60,513 bases of DNA from a bacterium. Its GTDB lineage: Bacteria > Eisenbacteria > RBG-16-71-46 > CAIMUX01. The stretch is from the NCBI GenBank assembly GCA_030431975.1, contig JAUIHP010000029.1:1-60513 (forward strand), in the 5' to 3' direction. Below are positions 36,939 through 44,535 of the stretch, in pieces; the stretch's first letter is position 1, and every line of letters starts with the position of its first letter. The translations under genes were made by a program, and so were the position numbers. The notes below the pieces were generated by a model. That model saw only the letters and a program-made list of their open reading frames with translations, searched no databases and was not told where the DNA came from.

Positions 36939-37014
36939 GACGGATTCGTGAGGTTCGCCACCTTGTCCGTCCGCGGGTCCGCAAGTCGGACGTCCACCGA
37001 GTCAAAGTGAAGTC

Positions 37015-38289
37015 ATGGTCCAAGTAGACGAAGTTGCCACCGGCTCCGAAGCCGAGTCCCTCGGGATTCGCCCCGGAGATCAGATCGTTCGCATCAACGG
37101 CGAACCGGTCCGCGACGTCCTGGACTTTCACTTTCGGGTCGCGGACGACGAACTCGAGATCGAGTTGTTCCGGGGCAAGGAGAAGCTCCGACTGGACGTC
37201 ATCCCTGAGGGTCCGCCCGATCTCGGAATCTCGCTCGTCCCGATGAAGGTTCGACTTTGCGGGAACGACTGCGTCTTCTGCTTCGTCCACCAGAATCCGG
37301 AGGGCATGCGGAAGACGATCTACGTTCAGGATGAGGACTACCGTCTGAGCTTCCTCTACGGAAACTTCGTCACCTTGTCCAACATGAAGGAATGGGAGAT
37401 CCGGCGCATCGTCGAACAGCGACTGAGTCCGATCTATCTCTCCATTCACTCCACGAATCCGGTGACTCGGCAACGCATGATCCGCGCCAAGCAGGACCGT
37501 GACATCCTTCCCATTCTCGACTACTTCGCCGAGAACGACATCACCATGCACACTCAGGTTGTCTTCGTCCCCGGCTACAACGAGGGGGAAGATCTGGCGC
37601 AGACGGTTCGCGACCTTGCGAGCTACTACCCGAAGATTGAGTCTCTGGCCGTGGTTCCACTGGGGATGACCATGCATCGGGAGGGACTGACCGAGCTGCA
37701 ACCGGTGACGGTCGAAATGGCCGAGGAGACCCTGTCTCTGGCTGCGGGGTTTCAGGACGAGTTCCAATCGAAGTGGGGTCTGCGCTGGCTCTACATGGCC
37801 GACGAGTGGTACCGCAAAGTCGGGCGACCCGTTCCGTCTGACGCGGAGTACGACGGGTTCCCGCAGCTCGAGAACGGCATCGGGATGACACGCTTCTTCA
37901 CGACACAGATGGAAGAAGCGGAGTCGCTGTTCCCCGACGCGAAAGAGAACGGTTTGCGGCGCGTCACCCTGGTCACCGGTGAACTCTTTCAGGAAACGTT
38001 GGAACCGATGGTGCGGGCGAAACTCGTAGAGACCGGTGAAGATCTCGATGTGCAGATCGTGGGTGTCGGAAACGAGTTCTTCGGTCGAACCGTCACGGTC
38101 GCGGGACTGCTCTCCGGCTCGGACATCCTTCGTGACCTGGCTTCTGTTCCCGATCTGGGAGACCGGATCTATCTTCCGCCCGCCGTCCTCAACGACGACG
38201 ATGTGTTTTTGGACGACGTGCCCTTGTCGGCCGTCGAGGAACGGTTCGGAGTCCCCGTGCAGGTGGGGTTCCGGGACCGGGTTTGGTGA
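37015..38289 (+). CDS. DUF512 family protein (PDZ-like plus radical-SAM-type domain)
   Basis: A 424-residue protein. Residues 1 to ~60 form a PDZ-like domain (GSEAESLGIRPGDQIVRING). A CxxxCxxC cluster follows at C82, C86 and C89 (CGNDCVFC), a radical-SAM-type iron-sulphur motif. Then come LSFLYGNFVTLSNM, IYLSIHSTNP and VVFVPGYNEGEDL, and the DUF512 C-terminal domain. Its biochemical role is not established. The gene stands next to der, its frequent neighbour, and overlaps it if the GTG start of der is used. It has a plausible promoter of its own. Confidence 0.9.
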   Translation: MVQVDEVATGSEAESLGIRPGDQIVRINGEPVRDVLDFHFRVADDELEIELFRGKEKLRLDVIPEGPPDLGISLVPMKVRLCGNDCVFCFVHQNPEGMRKTIYVQDEDYRLSFLYGNFVTLSNMKEWEIRRIVEQRLSPIYLSIHSTNPVTRQRMIRAKQDRDILPILDYFAENDITMHTQVVFVPGYNEGEDLAQTVRDLASYYPKIESLAVVPLGMTMHREGLTELQPVTVEMAEETLSLAAGFQDEFQSKWGLRWLYMADEWYRKVGRPVPSDAEYDGFPQLENGIGMTRFFTTQMEEAESLFPDAKENGLRRVTLVTGELFQETLEPMVRAKLVETGEDLDVQIVGVGNEFFGRTVTVAGLLSGSDILRDLASVPDLGDRIYLPPAVLNDDDVFLDDVPLSAVEERFGVPVQVGFRDRVW

Positions 38290-38294
38290 GTGCC

Positions 38295-39632
38295 ATGAGT
38301 CTTCCCGTCGTGGCCATCATCGGTCGGCCCAACGTAGGAAAGTCGACCCTCTTCAACCGCCTCATCGGAACGCGGCTGGCTGTCGTCGACAATCTTCCGG
38401 GGATCACGCGCGATCGCCTCTCCCGTCGGGCGGAGTGGACCGGGACGGAGTTCCACCTGGTCGACACCGGTGGATGGGTCCCGGACTCGGACGAGGCCAT
38501 GGATGGGCGCATTCTGCAGCAGGTCCTTCACGCCATGGGTGTGTGTGATCTGGCCATCCTCCTGGTCGATGCCCGGCAGGGTCTTCATCCGCACGATCAG
38601 ACCATCGCCCGCGAACTCTTTCGGGAGGGCATTCCCGTCCTCTTGGCGGCGAACAAGGTGGATCACGCCAAGCTCGAAGAAGACATTCCGGAGTTTCTTT
38701 CGCTCGGTTTCGAGAAGGCGTACCCCGTCTCGGCGGCGGAAGGAAGAGGCGTCGGGGATCTCCTCGACGAGGTCGTCTCGCGGCTGAAGGATCAGCCACG
38801 GCGGATCAAGAACCCTCGCGCGTCGGTCGGAGGTGAAGAGGGGATTCGGGTGGCCCTGGTTGGAAGGCCCAACGTGGGGAAGTCCTCACTGACGAATCTT
38901 CTTCTGGGTGAAGATCGGATGATCGTCGACGACAAGCCGGGGACGACGCGCGACGCCATTGACGCGCCGTTCAAGTTCCACGGGCAGAACCTGGTCTTGG
39001 TCGACACCGCCGGGATCCGCCGGAAGCTCGGCCATCACCCGGACTTCGAGTTCTATGCCACGCTTCGAGCGATGCGAGCCATCGACCGTTCCGACGTCGC
39101 CGTCCTCGTCCTCGACGCGACCCAGCCCATTCACAAGCAGGATGCCCGGATCGGATCCCTCATCGTCGAAGCGGGAGCGGCCGTGGTCATCGCGGTAAAC
39201 AAGTGGGACCTGCTCGACAAGACCGAGGGGACGATGGGCGAGTGGGTGCGGCGGATTCGCGACGACCTTCCGTTCCTGTCGCATGCGCCGCTGGTCTTCA
39301 TCTCCGCCGTGACGTCGCAGCGGATTCACAAGTTGCCCGAGGAGATCCTCCGCGTTCACGAGAACAACTCGCGCGAGATCCCGACGCCGCGCTGGAACGA
39401 AGTTCTGGCCAAGGCGATCGAGCACAACCCGCCGAAGTCGCGTGGCGGGGGACAGCGGCCGATCAAGATCTACTACGCCAATCAGATCAAGTCCGCGCCC
39501 CCGACGGTCGCGATCTGGGTCAGCGATCCACGACGTCTCGCACCGGAATACGGGCGTTATCTCCTCAACCGTTTCCGCGAGAACTTCGACTTCGAAGGGG
39601 CCCAGCTCCGGTTGGCCCTGAGAAAGAGTTAG
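38295..39632 (+). CDS. der: Ribosome biogenesis GTPase Der (EngA)
   Basis: About 445 residues with two tandem GTPase domains, each with G1 GRPNVGKS(T/S), a DT(A/G)G G3 motif (VDTGGW and VDTAGI) and an NK.D G4 (AANKVDH and VNKWDLL). A KH-like C-terminal domain follows (RPIKIYYANQIKSAPPTVAI). Der acts in late 50S subunit assembly. I list ATG 38295; GTG 38286, overlapping the previous stop as GTGA, is an equally possible start. Confidence 0.96.
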   Translation: MSLPVVAIIGRPNVGKSTLFNRLIGTRLAVVDNLPGITRDRLSRRAEWTGTEFHLVDTGGWVPDSDEAMDGRILQQVLHAMGVCDLAILLVDARQGLHPHDQTIARELFREGIPVLLAANKVDHAKLEEDIPEFLSLGFEKAYPVSAAEGRGVGDLLDEVVSRLKDQPRRIKNPRASVGGEEGIRVALVGRPNVGKSSLTNLLLGEDRMIVDDKPGTTRDAIDAPFKFHGQNLVLVDTAGIRRKLGHHPDFEFYATLRAMRAIDRSDVAVLVLDATQPIHKQDARIGSLIVEAGAAVVIAVNKWDLLDKTEGTMGEWVRRIRDDLPFLSHAPLVFISAVTSQRIHKLPEEILRVHENNSREIPTPRWNEVLAKAIEHNPPKSRGGGQRPIKIYYANQIKSAPPTVAIWVSDPRRLAPEYGRYLLNRFRENFDFEGAQLRLALRKS

Positions 39633-39637
39633 TCCGA

Positions 39638-40300
39638 ATGCTCTGGATGGTTCTGGCCTTTGCCGCGAGTTTCTTCCTAGGTTCGATCCCGCATGGACTC
39701 TGGGTGGGGCGTCTCGTTCGCGGCATCGACGTGCGCGAGCATGGCTCGAAGAATCTGGGCGCGACCAACGTCTACCGCGTTCTCGGTCCAAAGTGGGGTC
39801 TGCTCGTTCTCTTCCTCGATGCCGGAAAAGGCGCCGCGGCCGTTGCGCTCTCCGTTCTGTTGGCGCAGACGACGGACCTGGCCGGGACCAGCTGGCCCGG
39901 TCTCATCGGAATGCTGGGCGCGTTCCTCGGGCACATGTTCACGCCGCTGGCGGGCTTTCGAGGCGGGAAGGGAGTCGCGACGGGGGCCGGAGCCTGGGCG
40001 GCGCTGGTTCCGATGGCATTCCTCATCGCCCTCTCGGCCTGGATCTTCTTCTTCATGCTTCGGCGCATCGTATCGCTCGCTTCCATTGCCGCAGCCATCG
40101 TCCTACCGTTCGCGGTGGCAGCCACGATCCCGCCCCCGGTTCTCGGGGAACCGCTCTTCTGGTTGTCGGTCGTAACGTGTGGCTTCGTCGTCTGGCGACA
40201 CCGGGGGAACATGAGCCGCCTGATCCGGGGTGAGGAAAAGGCTCTGGCCCTCAAAGGTTCGAAATCGGGCGGCGCAGAATCCGGGGAAGGAACGCGCTGA
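39638..40300 (+). CDS. plsY: Acyl-phosphate glycerol-3-phosphate acyltransferase PlsY
   Basis: A 220-residue membrane protein with five or more hydrophobic segments. Family motifs are GSIPHGLWVGRL, the SKNLGATNVYRVLG block that binds phosphate, and GHMFTPLAGFRGGKGVATGAG. It transfers an acyl group from acyl-phosphate to glycerol-3-phosphate, the first step of phospholipid synthesis. I chose ATG 39638, five bases after der. gpsA, which makes its substrate, follows four bases later. Confidence 0.95.
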   Translation: MLWMVLAFAASFFLGSIPHGLWVGRLVRGIDVREHGSKNLGATNVYRVLGPKWGLLVLFLDAGKGAAAVALSVLLAQTTDLAGTSWPGLIGMLGAFLGHMFTPLAGFRGGKGVATGAGAWAALVPMAFLIALSAWIFFFMLRRIVSLASIAAAIVLPFAVAATIPPPVLGEPLFWLSVVTCGFVVWRHRGNMSRLIRGEEKALALKGSKSGGAESGEGTR

Positions 40301-40304
40301 GACC

Positions 40305-41303
40305 ATGGATCTGGAACAACCCATCACCGTATACGGCGCCGGAAGCTGGGGAACGACCCTGGCGATTCACCTGGCCCGGAAGGGCCTCCCGGTTCTTCTG
40401 TGGGGACGAAGCGAAGCCCACAGAGAAGAGATGAGTTCCGTCCGGGAGAACAGGAAGTATTTGCCGGGCATTCCTTTTCCTGGTTTTATTCACGTGGTGC
40501 CTGAAGGGAAGCCACCGGCGCCGAACGGTCCGTTGGCGGTCCTGGCGGTTCCTTCGGACGGGGTTCGTTCCTTTCTGGCGGACGTTCCCGGTCGGGACGA
40601 TGCCACCTGGGTCATCACGACGAAGGGAATCGAGGTCGAGACCGGGCACCGGATGAGTGAGGTGGTGGGAGAAGTCGCGGGAATCGGCCAGGAGCAGATC
40701 GTGACGTTGGCCGGCCCGAGCCTGGCCCAGGAGGTTGCGGAAGGAAAGCCGGCAGCGATTCTTGCGGCCTCGGTTTCCGAAGACGCGGCGGCTCAGGTCC
40801 AGGAAGTTTTCGCCTCCGACCGATTTCGGGTCTACCGGTCCCAGGATCCGGTTGGGGTCGAGTTGGCGACGTCGCTCAAGAATCCGATGGCCATTGCGGC
40901 CGGCGTGGTTGACGGTTTGGAACTCGGTCACAACGCGAGAGGGGCTCTCCTGACTCGGGGACTGGCGGAGATTACGAGATTGGGCACGGCTTTGGGCGGA
41001 CAGCGGGAGACGTTCCAGGGACTGGCCGGTGTGGGCGATCTGATCACGACCTGCACCAGTGCGCTCAGCCGGAACTACAAGCTCGGAAGCATGCTCGGTC
41101 AGGGCTTGAGCCTCGACGAGGCAATGTCGCGAATGACGATGGTGGCCGAAGGGGTCAAGACGACGAAGGCAGCGGTGAAGTTGGCTGACGCGGTGGAAGT
41201 CGAGGTTCCCATTTTGGAAAAGGTCTCCGAGATCCTCTTCCAGGGACTGGACCCGTCGGACGCTCTGGAATCGCTGATGACGAGACCGCTCCGCGCGGAG
41301 TAA
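40305..41303 (+). CDS. gpsA: NAD(P)-dependent glycerol-3-phosphate dehydrogenase
   Basis: A 332-residue enzyme reducing dihydroxyacetone phosphate to sn-glycerol-3-phosphate. The Rossmann motif is VYGAGSWGTTLAIHLA. Substrate-binding and catalytic segments are TTKGIE, LAGPSLAQEVAEGKP, TSLKNPMAIAAGVVDG with the catalytic Lys, and GVGDLITTCTS followed by SRNYKLG. It feeds PlsY upstream, so the pair forms a small phospholipid-precursor unit. Confidence 0.96.
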   Translation: MDLEQPITVYGAGSWGTTLAIHLARKGLPVLLWGRSEAHREEMSSVRENRKYLPGIPFPGFIHVVPEGKPPAPNGPLAVLAVPSDGVRSFLADVPGRDDATWVITTKGIEVETGHRMSEVVGEVAGIGQEQIVTLAGPSLAQEVAEGKPAAILAASVSEDAAAQVQEVFASDRFRVYRSQDPVGVELATSLKNPMAIAAGVVDGLELGHNARGALLTRGLAEITRLGTALGGQRETFQGLAGVGDLITTCTSALSRNYKLGSMLGQGLSLDEAMSRMTMVAEGVKTTKAAVKLADAVEVEVPILEKVSEILFQGLDPSDALESLMTRPLRAE

Positions 41304-41327
41304 CACAAGGTCGCTACCGAGGTAGGC

Positions 41328-41981
41328 ATGGTCGAGAAGAAGAAGCTTTATTACTCGATCAGCGAGGTGAGTCAACGCCTCGACGTGAAGCCCCATGTTC
41401 TGCGTTACTGGGAGTCGCAGTTTCGGATGCTGCGCCCCAAGAAGAACCGGGCGGGAAACCGGTCGTACCGCGACAAGGATCTGGAGATCCTGGAGCAGAT
41501 CAAAGAGCTGCTCTACGACCGTCGGTTTACCATCGAAGGCGCTCGGAAAGAGCTTCAGGATCGGCGCAAGAACGGGGGGGCCACGGAACTTTCCGACGCG
41601 GCCTCGGCTTCCGGCGACGGTTCGGTATCCGAGACTTCGGACCCTGCGGGGGCCACGCAGGCAGCGGGCCAGTCGTCCACATCTGCGGCCTCCACAGGCT
41701 CCTTGGGCTCTACACCCTCTACAAGCTCTACAGGCTCCACAGCCACCACGTCTTCTGCAGCATCCGCAGCGTCAACGGCCTCGGTGGCCTCTCCAGCTTC
41801 TGCGGAGTCGTCCACCGGGAATGGTTCGTCCTCGGCCCCTGAAGACCCAGCGGCGAACACGTCGCCAAGCACCTCGCCGGAGCCGGCAAAGGTTCTCGAT
41901 CTGGCCCCGATTCGTGAACTCCGTTCCGAGATCGTCGAGCTGAAAGAATGGCTCGAGAGTCGGCGCGGAGAATCCGCTTGA
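41328..41981 (+). CDS. MerR-family transcriptional regulator with a low-complexity linker
   Basis: A 217-residue protein. Residues 6 to ~75 form a MerR-type winged helix: YYSISEVSQRLDVKPHVLRY, then WESQFRMLRPKKNRAGNRSY and LEILEQIKELLYDRRFTIEG. About 100 residues of Ser/Thr/Ala-rich sequence follow (residues ~85-185). A short helix at the end (LRSEIVELKEWLESRR) could dimerise. No Cys-rich sensor motif is visible, so an effector cannot be named. It resembles the MerR-like genes often found beside tRNA-Pro in such genomes. It lies 24 bases after gpsA. Confidence 0.88.
   Translation: MVEKKKLYYSISEVSQRLDVKPHVLRYWESQFRMLRPKKNRAGNRSYRDKDLEILEQIKELLYDRRFTIEGARKELQDRRKNGGATELSDAASASGDGSVSETSDPAGATQAAGQSSTSAASTGSLGSTPSTSSTGSTATTSSAASAASTASVASPASAESSTGNGSSSAPEDPAANTSPSTSPEPAKVLDLAPIRELRSEIVELKEWLESRRGESA
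41605..41880 (+). repeat. Ser/Thr/Ala low-complexity tract inside the MerR gene
   Basis: Short degenerate repeats such as CTCTACAAG, CTCTACAGG and CTCCACAGG code for a nearly pure Ser-Thr-Ala-Gly linker. The core 41690-41750 is the most regular part. Confidence 0.7.
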
Positions 41982-42007
41982 ACCACGGATCGAACTGACC
42001 GTAGTTT
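41978..42007 (+). promoter_or_regulatory. Candidate promoter of tRNA-Pro(GGG)
   Basis: TTGAAC (41978-41983), an 18-base spacer and TAGTTT (42002-42007), ending 21 bases before the tRNA. The -35 box covers the stop of the MerR gene, as at tRNA-Gly. Confidence 0.45.
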
Positions 42008-42028
42008 CTGGGTCGACACGCCTGCGGT

Positions 42029-42105
42029 CGGGGCGTGGCGCAGTCAGGTAGCGCACTTGCATGGGGGGCAAGTGGTCGCTGGTTCAAATCCAGTCGCCCC
42101 GACCA
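42029..42105 (+). tRNA. tRNA-Pro(GGG)
   Basis: A 77-nt cloverleaf with acceptor CGGGGCG/CGCCCCG, anticodon stem CTTGC/GCAAG, loop ATGGGGG with anticodon GGG, T arm GGTTCAAATCC and encoded CCA. Confidence 0.95.
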
Positions 42106-42180
42106 CCTTCTCGAGAAGCCTTCCGACGTTTGTGCGGAAGGCTTCTCCATGTCCCTTCGAATCGACGAGGAGCCGAATAC

Positions 42181-42936
42181 GTGACCCTGCGAATTCTTCT
42201 CAGCAATGACGACGGCGTGAGGGCCACCGGGCTCTGGGCGCTGCATGATGCGTTCGCGGAGCATGCGGAGATCCTGGTCGTCGCCCCGGAACGAGAGCAG
42301 AGCGCCAGTAGCCACGCACTGACCCTTCACAACCCTCTTCGGATGCGTAAGGACCGGGACGGGGTCTATGCCGTCGACGGCACGCCCACCGACTGCGTTT
42401 TAATGGGAATCCGCGCCGTGGCCGAGCGCGAGGGGTTTCGGCCGGACTTCGTACTTTCCGGAATCAACCACGGTCCCAATCTGGGCGACGACGTCACCTA
42501 TTCCGGGACTGTGGCGGCGGCTTTTGAAGGGCACCTCCTCGGTTATCCCTCCATCGCGTTCTCCAACGTCAATGCGTCGGCCGGCTTTGAAAAGGCCGCG
42601 CAGGCGGCGCTGCAACTCGTGCAGCAGCTTTCGGAGCAGGACGTGCCTTCGGACCTGCTGCTCAATGTGAACTTTCCCGATATCGAGACCTTTCGGGGCT
42701 TCCGAATCTGCGGCCTCGGGCATCGGCGTTACGAGGACGTCGTCGAGGAACGGACCGACCCACGCGGTCGCAACTATTACTGGCTGGGAGGCCATCCGAC
42801 CTGGGACGACGGTGACGGCTCCGACATGGCCGCTTTGACGGCGGGATACGTTTCGGTGACCCCGATGCATTTGGCGCTGACCGACACCACGAAGATGCAG
42901 GCTCTGGAAGCATGGAATCTCAAACTCCCGAAGTAA
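42181..42936 (+). CDS. surE: 5'/3'-nucleotidase SurE
   Basis: A 251-residue metal-dependent phosphatase acting on nucleoside monophosphates. The N-terminal motif ILLSNDDGVRATG supplies the two metal-binding Asp residues. VVAPEREQSASSHALT, SGINHGPNLGDDVTYSGTVA and the C-terminal GYVSVTPMHLALTD are family signatures. I chose GTG 42181, preceded by GAGGAG; frames extended upstream run through tRNA-Pro and are not credible. pcm follows, as in many bacteria. Confidence 0.95.
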   Translation: MTLRILLSNDDGVRATGLWALHDAFAEHAEILVVAPEREQSASSHALTLHNPLRMRKDRDGVYAVDGTPTDCVLMGIRAVAEREGFRPDFVLSGINHGPNLGDDVTYSGTVAAAFEGHLLGYPSIAFSNVNASAGFEKAAQAALQLVQQLSEQDVPSDLLLNVNFPDIETFRGFRICGLGHRRYEDVVEERTDPRGRNYYWLGGHPTWDDGDGSDMAALTAGYVSVTPMHLALTDTTKMQALEAWNLKLPK

Positions 42937-42979
42937 GGGTCGTCGTCCCGTAGGCACACGAGCTTCACGAACGATACGA

Positions 42980-43648
42980 ATGGCATCTGACGCGGACGCA
43001 TCTCCCGGTTCCCGGGAGCGGATGGTGGAAGAGCAGCTCGAACGGCGCGGGATTTCCGACCCCCGGATTCTCGAGGCCATGCGAGAGATTCCGCGCGATG
43101 CTTTCGTCGACGAGGATCTGCGCGACGAAGCCTACAGCGACCGTGCCTTACCCATCGGCCTCGACCAGACGATCTCCCAACCGTACATGGTGGCGCTCAT
43201 GACGGAGCGGCTTGACATCCTTCCGCACGATCGCATTCTCGAGATCGGAACCGGATCCGGCTACCAGACTGCGATCCTGGCCCGACTCGTACGGCGGGTC
43301 TACACCGTGGAACGCCTGGTCGCTTTCGCCGGCCTTGCCGAGGAGCGGCTCCGGCGTCTGGGGCTCGACAACGTCGAGTACAGGACGGGGGACGGCAGTC
43401 TGGGTTGGCCGGAAGAAGCGCCGTTCGACGGAATCCTCGTCGCGGCCGGAGCCCCCGAACTGCCGGATTCGCTGGTGAGTCAGCTGCGATTGGGGTCTCG
43501 TCTGGTCATTCCTGTCGGTCCGATCGGGAAGCAGGGACTTCGGGTCTACGAGAAAGTTTCGGACGGGGAGTGTGTGCTGCTCGAGACCCTGCCCTGCGCT
43601 TTCGTGCCTTTGCGGGGTGCGGAGGCCTGGCCGGAGTCCGATTCCTGA
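42980..43648 (+). CDS. pcm: Protein-L-isoaspartate O-methyltransferase
   Basis: A 222-residue SAM-dependent repair enzyme for L-isoaspartyl residues in aged proteins. Motifs include [20 protein letters not shown], the family block [16 protein letters not shown]-binding [16 protein letters not shown], and [16 protein letters not shown]. The start at ATG 42980 lies 43 bases after surE, and the surE-pcm pair is common. Confidence 0.95.
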   Translation: MASDADASPGSRERMVEEQLERRGISDPRILEAMREIPRDAFVDEDLRDEAYSDRALPIGLDQTISQPYMVALMTERLDILPHDRILEIGTGSGYQTAILARLVRRVYTVERLVAFAGLAEERLRRLGLDNVEYRTGDGSLGWPEEAPFDGILVAAGAPELPDSLVSQLRLGSRLVIPVGPIGKQGLRVYEKVSDGECVLLETLPCAFVPLRGAEAWPESDS

Positions 43649-43698
43649 CTCGACCCTGCCGACATCGATGTCCGCAAGAATCCGATGGGATCGAGGGA

Positions 43699-43728
43699 TG
43701 GACATGCCGGTTTTCGTTTGTGTATATT
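43699..43728 (+). promoter_or_regulatory. Candidate promoter of tRNA-Pro(CGG)
   Basis: TGGACA (43699-43704), an 18-base spacer and TATATT (43723-43728), 28 bases before the tRNA. Confidence 0.45.
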
Positions 43729-43756
43729 CCTGGATCTGCGACCCAAGGGGATCGGT

Positions 43757-43833
<77 letters not shown>

Positions 43834-43981
43834 TTATTTTCCCCATCGTCAGCGCGCGGAATCCGGAAGCGGAAGCCGGAAGCCCGCGGGCTGGAATCTA
43901 CCCGGGCCGGTCTTCGGCCCGCACTTTGGTCGGTCCATTAGCTCGTCCTTCGTCCAGTCCGTCCTTTCGACGAGGTGAACC

Positions 43982-44509
43982 GTGTCCGAACTGGTCCAGA
44001 GACTTCGCTCCACCGTGCGCTCGATCCCAGATTTCCCCAAGCCCGGCATCCTGTTCCGTGACTTCACGCCGGTGCTGCTGGACGGCAAGCTCGTCGATGA
44101 CAGCCTGAAAGCCCTCTGGGCGCCCTTTGACGGGCAGGTCGACATCATCGCCGGAATCGAGTCGCGCGGCTTCATCCTCGGCGCCAGCATCGCCGTGCAG
44201 CGTCACATGCCCTTCGTTCCGATGCGGAAGCCGGGCAAGCTCCCGGGGGAGACGTATCAGGTTTCCTATGCCCTGGAGTACGGAAACGACGCCCTCGAGG
44301 TCCACAAGGACGCCATCCCCAAAGGCGCCCGGGTCCTCATCGTCGACGATCTGCTCGCGACCGGCGGTACGGCAGCCGCGTCGGCCCGTCTTGTCGAGCA
44401 GGCCGGCGGAGAGGTGGTCGGTCTCGGTTTCCTCATCGAACTCGCGCATTTGGGCGGGCGGGCTCAGCTTGGCGACCACCGGATCGAAAGCCTTCTGATC
44501 TACGAGTAG
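43982..44509 (+). CDS. apt: Adenine phosphoribosyltransferase
   Basis: A 175-residue purine-salvage enzyme making AMP from adenine and PRPP. Visible are [16 protein letters not shown] near the N-terminus, [27 protein letters not shown], and the PRPP loop [14 protein letters not shown]. The start is GTG 43982. It is convergent with the beta-helix gene, with 26 bases between the stops and no clear terminator there. Confidence 0.96.
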   Translation: MSELVQRLRSTVRSIPDFPKPGILFRDFTPVLLDGKLVDDSLKALWAPFDGQVDIIAGIESRGFILGASIAVQRHMPFVPMRKPGKLPGETYQVSYALEYGNDALEVHKDAIPKGARVLIVDDLLATGGTAAASARLVEQAGGEVVGLGFLIELAHLGGRAQLGDHRIESLLIYE

Positions 44510-44535
44510 CCACCGGGCTGCGAACTTCCTTCTCG

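Noticed and set aside
35356-37767. Minus-strand open frame of about 803 codons across mutL, miaA and tRNA-Gly
   Set aside because: It covers three well-supported genes, and part of it (NGTRTRDIQLGKLTLYQLS) is the familiar false translation of an antisense tRNA.
41728-42330. Minus-strand frame with SGRLDLNQRPLAPHASALP
   Set aside because: This is the well-known spurious peptide from translating antisense tRNA-Pro, not a protein.
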